From Phyllobacteriaceae bacterium (GTDB taxonomy: Bacteria; Pseudomonadota; Alphaproteobacteria; Rhizobiales; Devosiaceae), in contig JAAZLP010000350.1 in NCBI GenBank assembly GCA_012799265.1, positions 1 through 12,800 of the forward strand: a stretch of DNA of 12,800 nt, in the 5' to 3' direction. Shown piece after piece: positions 12,624 through 12,800 of this stretch. The notes under the pieces were generated by a model. It was not told the DNA's origin. It saw nothing but the letters and a program-made list of their open reading frames with translations, and made no database searches. A program made the translations under genes and the position numbers. Positions within the stretch are counted from its first letter, which is position 1. Each line of letters begins with the position of its first letter.

Positions 12624-12800
12624 ATGGAAGCAGTGATTGCCATTCTTGTGCAGCTCATCGGTGGAGGAGCCGGGGGCAATATCATCGGGCAGCTGGCCAA
12701 GCGATTGAGCCTGGGCACGGCAGGAAATTCCGCCGTGGGCGCCATCGGCGGCATCGCCGGCACCTGGCTGGCGGGGATGATCCCTGGGCTCGATGGGCTC
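12624..12800 (+). CDS. Small glycine-rich membrane protein, cut by the window end
   Basis: The first 59 codons of a gene that runs off the window. ATG at 12624 has GAGGG (12612-12616) seven bases upstream. The product begins MEAVIAILVQLIGGGAGGN and continues with hydrophobic, Gly/Ala-rich stretches at about 3-22 and 36-54 separated by LAKRLSLGTAGN, giving two predicted membrane helices. Short proteins with this GGN...SLGTxGN...GAIGG pattern occur widely in rhizobia and are annotated as hypothetical; I know no function for them. It is divergent from the SDR-uvrC operon. Confidence 0.75.
   Translation, partial: MEAVIAILVQLIGGGAGGNIIGQLAKRLSLGTAGNSAVGAIGGIAGTWLAGMIPGLDGL

Overview
The window looks like chromosomal DNA of an alphaproteobacterium of the Hyphomicrobiales (rhizobia-like; a Devosia-type organism is a guess). 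The reasons are the gene content (UbiK-type protein, YbjN-proC pair, MarR divergent from a branched-chain aminotransferase, uvrC with pgsA-moaD-moaE), the high-GC coding style with GTG/TTG starts, and a perfect CtrA-type box (TTAA-N7-TTAAC). I see no insertion sequence, phage gene, CRISPR array, tRNA or rRNA.

Layout. 1-560: an exported c-type cytochrome flanked by two GC-rich hairpins. 640-1623: ubiK and a metallophosphoesterase, three bases apart. 1624-1939: a non-coding leader region with a CtrA-like box. 1940-3261: ybjN and proC, overlapping by one base. 3278-4352 (minus): an unrecognised helical protein and a MarR regulator, which is divergent from ilvE (4488-5378). A strong bidirectional terminator (5405-5434) separates ilvE from a convergent fatty acid desaturase. 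5453-12452 is one long minus-strand series; in transcription order: PTR1/FolM-like SDR, uvrC, FMN split-barrel protein, aroG with its leader, pgsA, moaD, moaE, desaturase. 12624 to the window end is the start of a small glycine-rich membrane protein on the plus strand.

The most interesting element is the 5' leader of aroG, the class I DAHP synthase gene for the first step of aromatic amino acid synthesis. A 24-codon open frame with its own ribosome binding site contains the run FYWYFSY. It is followed by a 7-bp GC stem with a six-U tail just before aroG, and an alternative antiterminator pairing can be drawn. This is the full layout of a ribosome-mediated transcription attenuator that reads Phe, Tyr and Trp together.

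Other points: the SDR next to uvrC carries the Asp-Tyr-Lys catalytic set of pteridine reductases rather than Ser-Tyr-Lys. The CtrA-type box in front of the desaturase overlaps the moaE stop codon. Two genes have Shine-Dalgarno sequences that form one arm of a small hairpin. Apart from these, the window is mostly housekeeping: proline and branched-chain amino acid metabolism, shikimate entry, DNA repair, phospholipid and molybdopterin synthesis.
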